Assembly: GCA_964565925.1 (NCBI GenBank)
Contig: CAZMGV010000008.1
Location: 116,679-180,678, forward strand
Origin: CAZMGV01 sp964565925
GTDB lineage: Bacteria; JAGRBM01; JAHCIT01
Length of the DNA: 64,000 nucleotides
Reading direction: 5' to 3'
The notes beneath the pieces are model-generated. The model made no database searches, had not been told where the DNA came from, and worked only from the letters and a program-made list of their open reading frames with translations. Shown one piece after another: positions 37,013-47,000 of the stretch (its first letter is position 1; every line of letters starts with the position of its first letter). Made by a program: the position numbers and the translations under genes.

Positions 37013-40000
37013 TCAGGGCGGAGGCAGCGTCGTGAACTCGAAATCGCGGATCTCCCCGTCGCCCGAGCCGGCCGGGTAGTATTTGATCGATCCGCCCGAA
37101 ATCGCCGGCGGAGTCGTCCGGTTCCAGCCGCTCGACTTCAGGTTCACGAGCGTCAGGTTGTTGCCCGAACTGTCGCGCACCTTGTTCGGAATCACGAGCC
37201 ACGACGGTCCGACGATAGTCGCCACCGGGTCCTGGCCCGGGGCGTCCACCGTCGCCATCGTCAGCGGCGAGAAGAAGTCCACGTTGGCGCCGCCGTTGGG
37301 CGGGCGAGTGGCGGTGTACTGGACCGTGTCCACGATATAAACGCGGTTGAGCGGCGCCGACACGCGCTTGACCGTGACGAACGCCACGGTGCCGTTGCTG
37401 CGCAGTTCCGTCACCTTGCCGCTGGCGCCCGTTTCGAGCGTGAGAGCCAGGGTGGGCGACGAACTGCCCGAGCTCGGGATCAGCGCGGCGTCCCGGGGGG
37501 CGCAGGCCGTGGCGCCCGATTCGGCGCAGCCGCTGCCCAGCGACCAGCGCCAGAACTGGGTCAGGTCGATGACCGACAGCTTCAGCGAACCGCCGCCCGA
37601 ACCGGCCACCAGCGCACGGTCGCCGTCGATACGGATCGCTTCGACCGAGGTCGCATAGCCGCCCGCCAGCGGCGAGGCGCGGGAGACCGTCCGCGTCGTG
37701 ACGCCTTTGACGAAGTTGGCGATGCACTGGTCGCCGCCGCCGTTGGCGGCACTCACGAAGTCCGCCGACTTCAGATTGTCCAGATTCAGCCAGAAGAGAT
37801 GCGCGTCGTCCGTGTTACCCGCGGAATAACCGGCCAGCAGAAGGTTGTCCCTGACGGTGAACGTCTGCGGCACGGCCGTGGAAAGCGGCTCGGTCGTAAA
37901 CCGGATCTGGTGGTTGTTGGCGCATTCGGGAATGCCCGTCACCAGGCTGATTTCGGTGCCTGTATTCAGGTCATAGACGACCATCTGGTAGTCGTTGGTG
38001 GCGACATTCACGAACAGATACACCCGTTCGCGGCCTTCATCCACGACAACCACGTTGATGTCGGCGCCGTTTCCGTTGGGCGTCGTATCGGAGCTCAGAC
38101 CCTGGGTGCCGCCCAGCGCCGTATTCTGATCCAGTTCCGTGTCCACCTGCGGATCGACCACATCAAGATCGTAACGTGACGTGTCGCTCAGATTTTCCAG
38201 AACGAACAGGGCCGAACCGCCCACGGAAGTGCCGTAGAAGAACGACTTCTCGATCTTGTCGATTCGCTGTGCCGGACCGGTCGTGATCAGCCCGGAATCT
38301 ATCCGGATGCTTTGCGCACCGGTGATGTTGTCGGTATCGACGGACTGGCCGACGTAGATCGGAGTCGCGATACCCGTGAAGGCCCGCTGCTCGACCACGG
38401 AGACCACGTTCGACACCGGATTCGTGAACAGGAACCGCTGGCGAACATCCGTCGACAGGGAGTCATAGGCCGTCCTGCTCCAGAGACCCTTGCCATCGCC
38501 CGGGATCAGGTTCGGGTAGGCCTCCGAGGCCTCGAACGGCGTCTCCGGATAGGTGAGCGCAGGATACGGCGACGCCTTGAGCCACGGGAGATTGGAGTGG
38601 GACACGTCCGCCGCCTGACGGCGGTGTCGGAACTGCAGAACCTGGCTCGAACTGGAGTTGAACAGGAAACCAAGCTGGTCCGACGCGGCCATGACGATCG
38701 CCCCGCCCTCCAGTGTAGGAGCGGCAAGATTGATGACCGGATCCCCGGGCACAAGGTCGTTCTCCCCTTCCATCTCGGTACAGAGGGCCTGTTGCGCCAC
38801 GGTCAGCGGTCCGCTGTCCGGAAGACCGTTACCGAACCGGAGGCAACCCAGATCGTCGGCAAGGCTGTTGGCGTCGGCACCCGGATCGTACAGGTCGACC
38901 AGCGAGACGGTCGTCGGAGTGATTCCGCTCGTGGCGTCTTTCTGTCCCATGGAGACCGAAGCGAACAGCGTGAACCGGTCGTCGCGGTCCGGATTGATTC
39001 CGGAGGTCGTATCCCGGTTATCCCGGACGGTCGAGAAGTGCGTGAGCGACCGCCCGATGCCGCCAGTCAGGGACACGCCGCGTGCGGCCGAGGTCGTCGA
39101 CATGCTGATGCCGACCGGGAGATCGGAAATGGCCTGGTTCGTCAGGTTTCCGCCCAGATCAATGACGTTCATCGAATCCAGGATGCGGAAACTCACAACG
39201 GCCTGGGACGGCGTGCCGTCGCAGGAGTCGGCCCGGACGACGAACCGGAACTTGTCGGTGTCATGCAGCTTCACGACGGTATAGCGGTAAACCCGGTCAT
39301 GCAGGGTGGTCTCCAGCAGAAGCACGTCCTGCGGCTGGATCAGGTCGTCGGAGGTGCCCCGGGTGCTGTCCGGCCCCCAGAGGCCGTTTCCGCCCAGACC
39401 GGTGACGGCAATGTTGCGGTCCGACGGGACCGTCACGATATCGTCCTCGTCGCGCTGGTCCTGTCCGGCGCCTGTCGTCAGGCGCGAATTGGGATCCAGC
39501 ACGCACCGGGCGTCGGCATACGCCCCGCCCGGGCCGGTGCCGGCCAGCGGCGTGTCGAATGCGATGGTCAGCCCCGCCGCGCTCGACGGCAGGCCCGAAT
39601 TCGCGACACCGGGAATCAGGCGGCTGCGGTCGGGCCGCACGTCCACCGGGTACACCAGTTGCGGCCGGTCGTTCAGGTTGTCGCTGACCGGATCGTTGGT
39701 ATTGGTCCGGACCGACAGGAATCCGACGTCGCGGCGTACCCGCTGGTCGAGGCTTGCCGGTATGTACGGCTTCTCGAACCGGAACGGCTGCCAGAAACGC
39801 AGAGGGCGCGTATTGTCCCGGTAGGGGACCGGGTTGGGATTGGAGAATTCGGTGAACGACAGCGTGAACTGGTCGGAGAGGAAGTCTCCGGTCAGGTTCG
39901 TCTGGCGCGCCAGAATCATCGTAATGCCGGTATCGATCGAGGGGCTCGGGACAGGGACAGAGACCGAGTCCACGTTCGCGGTACCGCCGCAGGTCGTGTT

Positions 40001-43000
40001 CGTCGACGCGATAAATCCGTCCGGGACGCCGTCGCCCGACTGGTCGAAGCAGACGTTGGGCCGGGTAGTCGCATAGGAGTTGGTGTACGGATCGAAGTCC
40101 GTGTCCACTTCACAGGCGACCCATTCGCGGGAGACGTCGTTATCCTGGCAGAGCGCCGTCTTGTACAGATAGCAGGCCGAACCACCGCAGGACGTGCTCG
40201 TCTGGAACGGGAACCGGATATTCGCTCCGTCGGTCCACTCCAGCCCGGCCCCCGCCACGGAGTCCGGGTCGGGGTTCAGCGCGAACACCGACAGGCCGCC
40301 GTGAATCGGACCGCCGGTGCCCGGATCGGATTCCACCACCACATAGAGATAGGTATCGTCCTGGTCGTCGATGTCCAGGTCGCCGTCGGAATCCTGCGCG
40401 TCGGCCACCAGCTGCGTCGGGCCGGCGAACGATAGCGGCGCGCTGTATTCGGGTGTCCGGAGCGCGAGCATCGGGATGACGCCATCGGGCTGCGGCGCCC
40501 CGCTGGTCGGCACGTTCGTGTCGGGACGGATGAATTCGTACTGCCCGTCGGCGTTCGTGATTACGTCGAAGACATAAAGCACGTTATAGGCCGGATCGGA
40601 CACGAACACGCGGCCCATGAGGTCGGGCTGCGAGGTGATACCGCCCGAGGGGAACCACGCCGCCACGTAACGCGGAGACACCGGCAGCGTGACGCCGGGC
40701 GACAGGAGACGGCCCGGATGGGCGACGAGATCGGGCTCGTCGGCGCCCGGCGCATACTGGCCGGAGGGGCACGGACCCGACGGCGGACTATCGAACGCCT
40801 GGCTGCGGTCGGGGTACGGAAGCTTCACGCGCGAGACGCCCGATTCCGCCCGGCGGCTCGTCGTGCACCAGTCGTTGTCGGCGTCGATCTCGCGGTACCG
40901 CGAGATGATCCGGAAGTTGACGCCGGGCGAGGACACCTGGATCGGATTCAGGTCGCCGTTGAGCACCAGCTGGGTGGCCTGGCCGGGAGTTCCCAGCACC
41001 GCGCGGATGATCCGCTTCACCTCGATCGCTTCGCCCGGTCTCACGACCAGGATATCGCCCGGGGCCACGGAACAGTCGTCCGAAGTGTCGGGAAGGTAGT
41101 TCGTCAGCGAAACGCCGTGGTTGCAGGTGTAGTTGCGCTCCACCAGGAAATCGGAGTTGAGCGACTCGACCACGTTGCCCGTCAGGTTGCCCACGAGGTT
41201 CAGGTCGTTGCCCTGCACCATGACTTCCTCGGCCACGCGAACGACCGAGAGATCGCCGCTGCGGTTGTTGACCACAATGGCGCGGTCCATGAGCGGCTGC
41301 CCGTCGGGCCCGGCCGCCGCGGGGTCGGTGCTGAAATACGCAATACCGAGCGGCGCCAGGCCGGTCGTACGGATCGACTGGGTGCCGAACGTCTGGTCCG
41401 TATCGACGCTGGTGACCGAGGGCGTGTTGCCCGTGAAATCGAGTCCCAGCCGGTCGAGCTGCGAGAGCGTGCGGTTCGACACGTAACCGACATCGAAACG
41501 GCTCGTGTAGCTGACCAGACGCGGAATCGACTGCTCGCCGGTGCAGCCGGGCTGGTCCCACACCGAAACCGCGAGCTGCCCGGTCACGGGCTCCGGCGAC
41601 AGCGTCACCTGGAAGCGGCCCTGGTTCACGTCGCCCGTATTGTCCAGGCCCACGCCGCCGGTGATGCCGTTGGTGACGTTGGCGCAGCCGGTGACCGCCC
41701 CGCCGTCGGTCACCTGGACCGAGTAGCGCGTGAAGGTAGGCGGATTGCCGCTGCCGAACGGAGGAATATCGTCAATGCCCTTTACCACCGACCCGAGGGC
41801 GCCCCGGACGATGAAGCTGGACACCGACGTGCCGTCGCCGCCCGCGGCCGGCGCAATGGTATTCTGGATTCCCGGGAACACTTCCACGCGGGAGAGATTC
41901 ACCGGAGGCGGAGGCCGGTTGATCAGACCGAGTGCGAACTTGAAATCCACTCCCTCGGAAGGCCGCGAACTGATGGAAGCGTGGACCGTGAGTATCCCGC
42001 CCTGGGACGCGTTCGTGAAGGTCAGATTCTCGGCAACGGTCCCGGCGGCCGCTTCGACCGCGACCTGGTTCGGGTCGATCTGCTGGTCCGCCGGACAGGC
42101 GGCCGGGTTGCCGGTCGTGTAGCTGTACACCGGCGGGGTCGCGAAACCCGTGGTGATCGCATTATAGGTCACACAGAGCGGGAAGCCCGGCGCGCTGGCC
42201 GCCAGACGGCCCCACTGGTCCCTGACCTTGACGCTCATCGGGAACGGGCCGCCGTGGCCGATGGCGCCGGATATATCCGCCTGCCGTTCCGACTCCGTCG
42301 CCTCGTTTGCGTATTCAATGGTGGTTCCCACCGGGCGCTCGGCCCGGATGCGGAAATACAGGCCGACCGTCGTGTCGAGCGGATCGGCCGGGATCACCGG
42401 GACGACGTTCGTAAAGGTCGCCGGCAGCGGGTTGCCGACCGCGTTTACCTGCACGACGTAGTCGCCGGTGTCAGACGAGTTGCTGTGACCCGCCGTGAAA
42501 TTCACGGCCAGGAACGCGCTGCCCGTTTCCGTACACTGGATACTGGGGCCCGCACCGGGCGCGTTGCAGGAATCCGTCCCCGCGCCGATGGCGAAGGTGG
42601 GGTTCGTGAGCCCGCCGCTGGCCGACTGCATCAGGTATTTCACCGTGAAACCGGCGCCGCCCTGCACGGGAATTCCGAAACGGTCGATAATGCTGACCGT
42701 CAGCGGCTGGGGGACCGGAGATCCGGCGGTCAGGTCCACCGCGCACGTCGTATCGTAGGGGCAGATCTGGCCTGCGCCGGAGACAACCTGCAGTACGCCC
42801 TGATCCGCCTGCGCGACCGGAATGTTGAAGAAGGTCGGCGAGACCCCGACCACCGGAGTGCCGAAGAGGTTCGTCACGGCGGCCGTCACCACGATCTTGT
42901 GGGACGTGCAGTCGTCGAGCGGAGTGAGCGTCACCTGCGTCTTGCCGTCGGCGCCGATCGGCAGCGTCAGGTCGAATTCCGAACCGTTCAGCAGCGCCGG

Positions 43001-44002
43001 ACAGTTGTTGGATATGTCGACCGTCAGCGTCACGTAGGGCGCCGTCAGCGGATCGGTGGTGTACGACGTCGCCGGCTTGAGCGCGACCAGGTCGTATACG
43101 AAGGTCGTGAGCGGCGATCCGAGCTCGATGAGCGGGAAACCGGCCTGCTTTTCGCCGCCCAGCGCCGTGATCTGCAGGGCGCCGCGCGCGAAGGTGTACG
43201 AGTTCTGCGCCGTCAGCACGTTGCTCGTCGACTGGAGCACGGTGGCCCCCTGGACGATGCTGACCTGCACGGCCGCGCTGACCTCGGACTCTCCCGGGGG
43301 CATCTCGGCCGTCGCGTCCGGCGTCAGCATCTGGATCTGCGAATTCGACACGGAAATGAAGTGCATCGCGCCGTTGCTGCAGGTAACCGCCACGGGCGCC
43401 GTCCCGTTGGGGACGTCGCAGGAGATCACATGCTCGGGGCCCGACGGCTGCGGGAAGATGAAGCCCACCCGGAGCGACTGGCCTGTGTTCGTCTGGAACC
43501 CGTTACCGCTGATCGTGAGCGGCTGCCCGCCGGCGGTGTCGCCGCTGGACGGGTTGATCGCCCCCGCGCTGATCAGCCCCAGGCCGCTGCCCAGCGTGAT
43601 CTGCCCGAGAATCACCTTCTCGATGATGAGGACGTCCGCGATGGTGATGTCGCCGGCGTCGTTCGCGGTGTTATCGAAACCGCCGAGAATGCGCGCGTTG
43701 AAATCGGGCGCCCTCGGGTCTGTCGGCAGACAGGCCGGACAGGAGGCCAGCGGGAACACGTTCGCGGCGTTCAGCTCAGACGCGCTCGGAACGGCCGCGC
43801 CCAGCGCGAACGCCCGGACAAGCAGCAGGTCGCCGAGGCTGATGACGCCGTCGGGATTGCCGCGGGGATACACATCGCCGAAGGAGCCGGGAGTGACGGT
43901 CACCGCGCGCGCCGGAGCCGCCAGCCACATCGTGGCCAGCAGCGCCGCCGCGGCGGCTGCGACAGCCCGCCTCGATCGCCTGGGTTTGAGTATGCTTTGC
44001 AT
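37013..44002 (-). CDS. Giant exported protein with N-terminal dockerin-like region and Ig/IPT-like domains
   Basis: About 2329 residues. Signal peptide 1-33 (basic RRSRR, then Ala-rich helix, cleavage after ARA). Residues about 42-69 (GDVYPRGNPDGVISLGDLLL) and 108-133 (GDITIADVLIIEKVILG) look like paired dockerin-type calcium loops, placed unusually at the N-terminus. Next comes an IPT/TIG-like domain (about 145-265), several Ig-like stretches, Asp-rich segments such as DSDGDLDIDDQDD, and a C-terminal half rich in short beta repeats with R/D and FV.D motifs that could form a propeller. The ATG at 44002 is favoured over 44011 because AGGA sits nine bases upstream. It follows the lipoprotein gene by about 23 bases, so they are probably one operon. 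Function unknown; surface or extracellular adhesion or scaffold is a guess. Confidence 0.8.
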   Translation of the reverse strand: MQSILKPRRSRRAVAAAAAALLATMWLAAPARAVTVTPGSFGDVYPRGNPDGVISLGDLLLVRAFALGAAVPSASELNAANVFPLASCPACLPTDPRAPDFNARILGGFDNTANDAGDITIADVLIIEKVILGQITLGSGLGLISAGAINPSSGDTAGGQPLTISGNGFQTNTGQSLRVGFIFPQPSGPEHVISCDVPNGTAPVAVTCSNGAMHFISVSNSQIQMLTPDATAEMPPGESEVSAAVQVSIVQGATVLQSTSNVLTAQNSYTFARGALQITALGGEKQAGFPLIELGSPLTTFVYDLVALKPATSYTTDPLTAPYVTLTVDISNNCPALLNGSEFDLTLPIGADGKTQVTLTPLDDCTSHKIVVTAAVTNLFGTPVVGVSPTFFNIPVAQADQGVLQVVSGAGQICPYDTTCAVDLTAGSPVPQPLTVSIIDRFGIPVQGGAGFTVKYLMQSASGGLTNPTFAIGAGTDSCNAPGAGPSIQCTETGSAFLAVNFTAGHSNSSDTGDYVVQVNAVGNPLPATFTNVVPVIPADPLDTTVGLYFRIRAERPVGTTIEYANEATESERQADISGAIGHGGPFPMSVKVRDQWGRLAASAPGFPLCVTYNAITTGFATPPVYSYTTGNPAACPADQQIDPNQVAVEAAAGTVAENLTFTNASQGGILTVHASISSRPSEGVDFKFALGLINRPPPPVNLSRVEVFPGIQNTIAPAAGGDGTSVSSFIVRGALGSVVKGIDDIPPFGSGNPPTFTRYSVQVTDGGAVTGCANVTNGITGGVGLDNTGDVNQGRFQVTLSPEPVTGQLAVSVWDQPGCTGEQSIPRLVSYTSRFDVGYVSNRTLSQLDRLGLDFTGNTPSVTSVDTDQTFGTQSIRTTGLAPLGIAYFSTDPAAAGPDGQPLMDRAIVVNNRSGDLSVVRVAEEVMVQGNDLNLVGNLTGNVVESLNSDFLVERNYTCNHGVSLTNYLPDTSDDCSVAPGDILVVRPGEAIEVKRIIRAVLGTPGQATQLVLNGDLNPIQVSSPGVNFRIISRYREIDADNDWCTTSRRAESGVSRVKLPYPDRSQAFDSPPSGPCPSGQYAPGADEPDLVAHPGRLLSPGVTLPVSPRYVAAWFPSGGITSQPDLMGRVFVSDPAYNVLYVFDVITNADGQYEFIRPDTNVPTSGAPQPDGVIPMLALRTPEYSAPLSFAGPTQLVADAQDSDGDLDIDDQDDTYLYVVVESDPGTGGPIHGGLSVFALNPDPDSVAGAGLEWTDGANIRFPFQTSTSCGGSACYLYKTALCQDNDVSREWVACEVDTDFDPYTNSYATTRPNVCFDQSGDGVPDGFIASTNTTCGGTANVDSVSVPVPSPSIDTGITMILARQTNLTGDFLSDQFTLSFTEFSNPNPVPYRDNTRPLRFWQPFRFEKPYIPASLDQRVRRDVGFLSVRTNTNDPVSDNLNDRPQLVYPVDVRPDRSRLIPGVANSGLPSSAAGLTIAFDTPLAGTGPGGAYADARCVLDPNSRLTTGAGQDQRDEDDIVTVPSDRNIAVTGLGGNGLWGPDSTRGTSDDLIQPQDVLLLETTLHDRVYRYTVVKLHDTDKFRFVVRADSCDGTPSQAVVSFRILDSMNVIDLGGNLTNQAISDLPVGISMSTTSAARGVSLTGGIGRSLTHFSTVRDNRDTTSGINPDRDDRFTLFASVSMGQKDATSGITPTTVSLVDLYDPGADANSLADDLGCLRFGNGLPDSGPLTVAQQALCTEMEGENDLVPGDPVINLAAPTLEGGAIVMAASDQLGFLFNSSSSQVLQFRHRRQAADVSHSNLPWLKASPYPALTYPETPFEASEAYPNLIPGDGKGLWSRTAYDSLSTDVRQRFLFTNPVSNVVSVVEQRAFTGIATPIYVGQSVDTDNITGAQSIRIDSGLITTGPAQRIDKIEKSFFYGTSVGGSALFVLENLSDTSRYDLDVVDPQVDTELDQNTALGGTQGLSSDTTPNGNGADINVVVVDEGRERVYLFVNVATNDYQMVVYDLNTGTEISLVTGIPECANNHQIRFTTEPLSTAVPQTFTVRDNLLLAGYSAGNTDDAHLFWLNLDNLKSADFVSAANGGGDQCIANFVKGVTTRTVSRASPLAGGYATSVEAIRIDGDRALVAGSGGGSLKLSVIDLTQFWRWSLGSGCAESGATACAPRDAALIPSSGSSSPTLALTLETGASGKVTELRSNGTVAFVTVKRVSAPLNRVYIVDTVQYTATRPPNGGANVDFFSPLTMATVDAPGQDPVATIVGPSWLVIPNKVRDSSGNNLTLVNLKSSGWNRTTPPAISGGSIKYYPAGSGDGEIRDFEFTTLPPP

Positions 44003-44025
44003 GGCTCTCATTCCTCTTGGCTCTC

Positions 44026-47000
44026 TCAGGGCTGTCCGAAGTTTTTGGCTGAATTGACCTGCGACGGCACCGTGAACTGCAGTGGCGCGGCCACCGGTAT
44101 TCCCGAGACGTCATACGCGAATATTTCCGATTGCCCGGTCCCCTGCGTCACCTCCACGATTTCCGCCGGCGCCGGGTTGTAGAGGAGCCGGGTCGGGAGC
44201 GTGTTGCAGGATACCGAGAGGCACAGATCCTTGATCTTGAACTGGGTCCGGATGACCTCGCGGGTGTTCGAGCCGCCCGCCGGGAACGTGTAGGCGTTCG
44301 ACCCGGTTGACTGGAGGATTCTCACCTCGTCGCAGTTGCCGCTGGCCGGGTTGCCGGCGCAGGCGCCGGCATGGGTAATCAGGTTGTCCTGGAGCACCCC
44401 CAGCGAGAGCAGGAAATCCTGCCCGGAGGGGTAAGCCGGATCGGCTGGATCGTAGACAAGATTATCGTCGTTGAAGAGATACCTGAGCGTAAAGCCGGCG
44501 AACGGCACCGCGGCGCTGCCGCTCGTGCGGTTCATCGGGAACTGGTAGACGACCGACTTGCGGACGCTCTTCACGCTCACCTGCTTGCTCGCCTTGCACA
44601 GCGGCTGCTTGGCGGAGGGGCAGTTCGACAGGACCACATTGACGGTGGTCGTACCGGGCGTGCCGGGGTCCAGGTTGTAGTCACCGTCGGAGACGACGCA
44701 GCCCAGCGCCACCTGCGTGTTGGGCCCGTAGAGGCTGTTGTTCGACGTCGTCACCGTGCCGGAAACCGAGGTCGTCGTGCAGCCCTGGTTCACCGGGCTT
44801 GACGTGTAAAGAGAGCCGGAGGAACCGGTCAGCGAGAAGTTGATCCCCTCCGTCAGCGAGCCGGAGACGACGTTTCCCGCCAGCGTCAGGACCTTCACCA
44901 CCGCCACGCGGGAGAAATACGGACTGTTGCGGTAGTCCGTGGCGCCGCCGGCGGCAGTGATCCCGTAGGCCGCGGCGAAGTTCGTATCCAGAGCCGCGTA
45001 CCGGCTGGACATCGCATCGACGTCCTCGGTGCTGCTCGACATGAGCGTGTCCGGGTGCTTGAGAACGATCACCACCTGACCGGGCAGGCGGCTGTCGGGG
45101 GCAACCGGGATCGGCGTCGGCGTCACCTGCAGCAGCGTCGTCGGATCGAGCGGATTGGGTGCGCTCGAAGACGGCTTCTCCTGGAGCCGGACAATATAGC
45201 CGGCCGTCTGGCTCGCCGACCGGCTGGTGCTGCGGACGCGGATATAGGCGCTCGCCTTCTGGCTGGAGATCGTCACGTTAAGGTTCTTGTTGCTCGTGTC
45301 CGAGGAAAGCCCGAAGTTGGGCTGTGCGTTGGCGACCGCCGGTTCGGCGGCGAACTGGACCTCGACGCCGTTCGATTCGCCCGAACCGCCGTCCGCGTCG
45401 ATCTCCTGTCCGTCCAGGCTGCCCACAAGCTGATCCACGCCCGTGCGGCCCTGGTCGATGAACCGGATCGAATAGTTATTGGCGTCCGGCAGCTTGTAGC
45501 TGGCGGCCGCGAGCGGGCACATGACCTGTCCGTCGACACTCTGCGCCGCGTTCAGCTCGCCGAAGGTCTTCACCGTGCAGGTGACGTACATGCAGTCGCC
45601 GCCGCTGGGGAACCCGGCCCGGATCACGTTGTTGTTCGCCTCGATCGTCCGGCTGGAGCTGTTCTGCAGGCAGCTCGGTTCGGTCGGAGCGACCCCGACG
45701 TCGGGAAGCGTGCGGACGCAGGAAATGCTGACCGGTGTGAAGCAGCTCGGGTTGACGGTCACCGACTGGCTGGCCGTCGGCAGCCCTGTCGTAGCGATGC
45801 TGTTCACCGTGGAGACCGGCGTGGCCGTCATGCTGACCGAATAGAGCGGCGGCGTCGTGCCGGCCGTCGTTGTGAGCGGCGGCATCAGGAACGTCTGGCC
45901 CGTATTGGACAGATCGCCGATATCCAGCGGGAACCAGGCCGAGGCCAGATCGCTCGCGACGCTGATATTGTCCAGATTCTGGGTCTGGGTGGACGAACTC
46001 AGGAACGCGATGTGCGTCGAGACGACGTACGGCGCCTGCGTTTGCGAGCCGCCGTAGGTAAAGTTGACCGCCACCTGCGAAGAGCTGCCGTCCGTCGCGT
46101 TCAGCCACTGGGCGCAGTCCGACGGATGGTCGGTCAAATCCTGCAGGCTGCGGCAGGTGGAGGGAAGAATCTGCATCCGGAGCGGGATGCGGGGAAGATC
46201 GTTCGACAGGGCCGTCGAATTGCAGACCCCGGACTGGAACGAACCCGGAGTCGCGCACTGGGCGTTGACGGCCGAACTGCAGAGGTTCGGATCGTACACC
46301 GGCAGCCCGGCCGGCGGGAACGAGTCCTGGTAGCAGGCGAGCGGGTAGTCAGGCGGGTTTTCCGAGCACTGGACAACCTTGTTGCCGGCGGTGCTGCCCG
46401 CGACGATCGAGCAGTCGCCCGTCGGCGTCGACGCCGGAACCGGATCCACCCAGCTCACGATGAAGGGGAGCGACGCGTCCGGCAGCAGGCGGATCAGGTT
46501 CTCTTCGCCCGCGACCGAGTTGGCGGGGAAAGTGAGCGCGCCCCAGGTCGCTTCGACCGGCGCCTGGGAGCTCTGCGAGCCGTAGCGACGGGTAAGCGAC
46601 GGGGTCGCGTTGATCGTGCCCGACGTGCGGATGCGCAGATTCGGGAAAATCTTGTTGAAGCCCACGCCCGTGCGTGTCTTGACCGAGTTCTTCGCCACCC
46701 GGAAGAAAACCGTGTTCACGCAGGAGTCGGCGTTGGCCTGCACGCCGCAATCGAGCAGCAGCGAGTTCGAACGGACGTTGCCCGGCGAACCGTTGGCCGT
46801 CGTGCTGAACCAGCAGTCGTTGGCCGCCAGTACGACCGAGCTGTTGCCCGGATCAAGCGCGGGGAGGCAGTCGATCTGGATCTTTGTATCGCTGGGCAGA
46901 CAGACGACCGTGCCGACGCCACCGGGCGTGAACGAGTTGCAGCCCAGCCCTTGCGTGACTTCGTCGGCCGACAGGATGCGGATCTTGAGCTGGAACTCGT

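Noticed and set aside
38312..44182. Very long plus-strand open frames (707 and 1154 residues) opposite the giant exported protein
   Set aside because: Arg/His/Gly-rich translations with no domain similarity; they are the antisense shadow of a GC-rich gene with a signal peptide and ribosome-binding site on the other strand.
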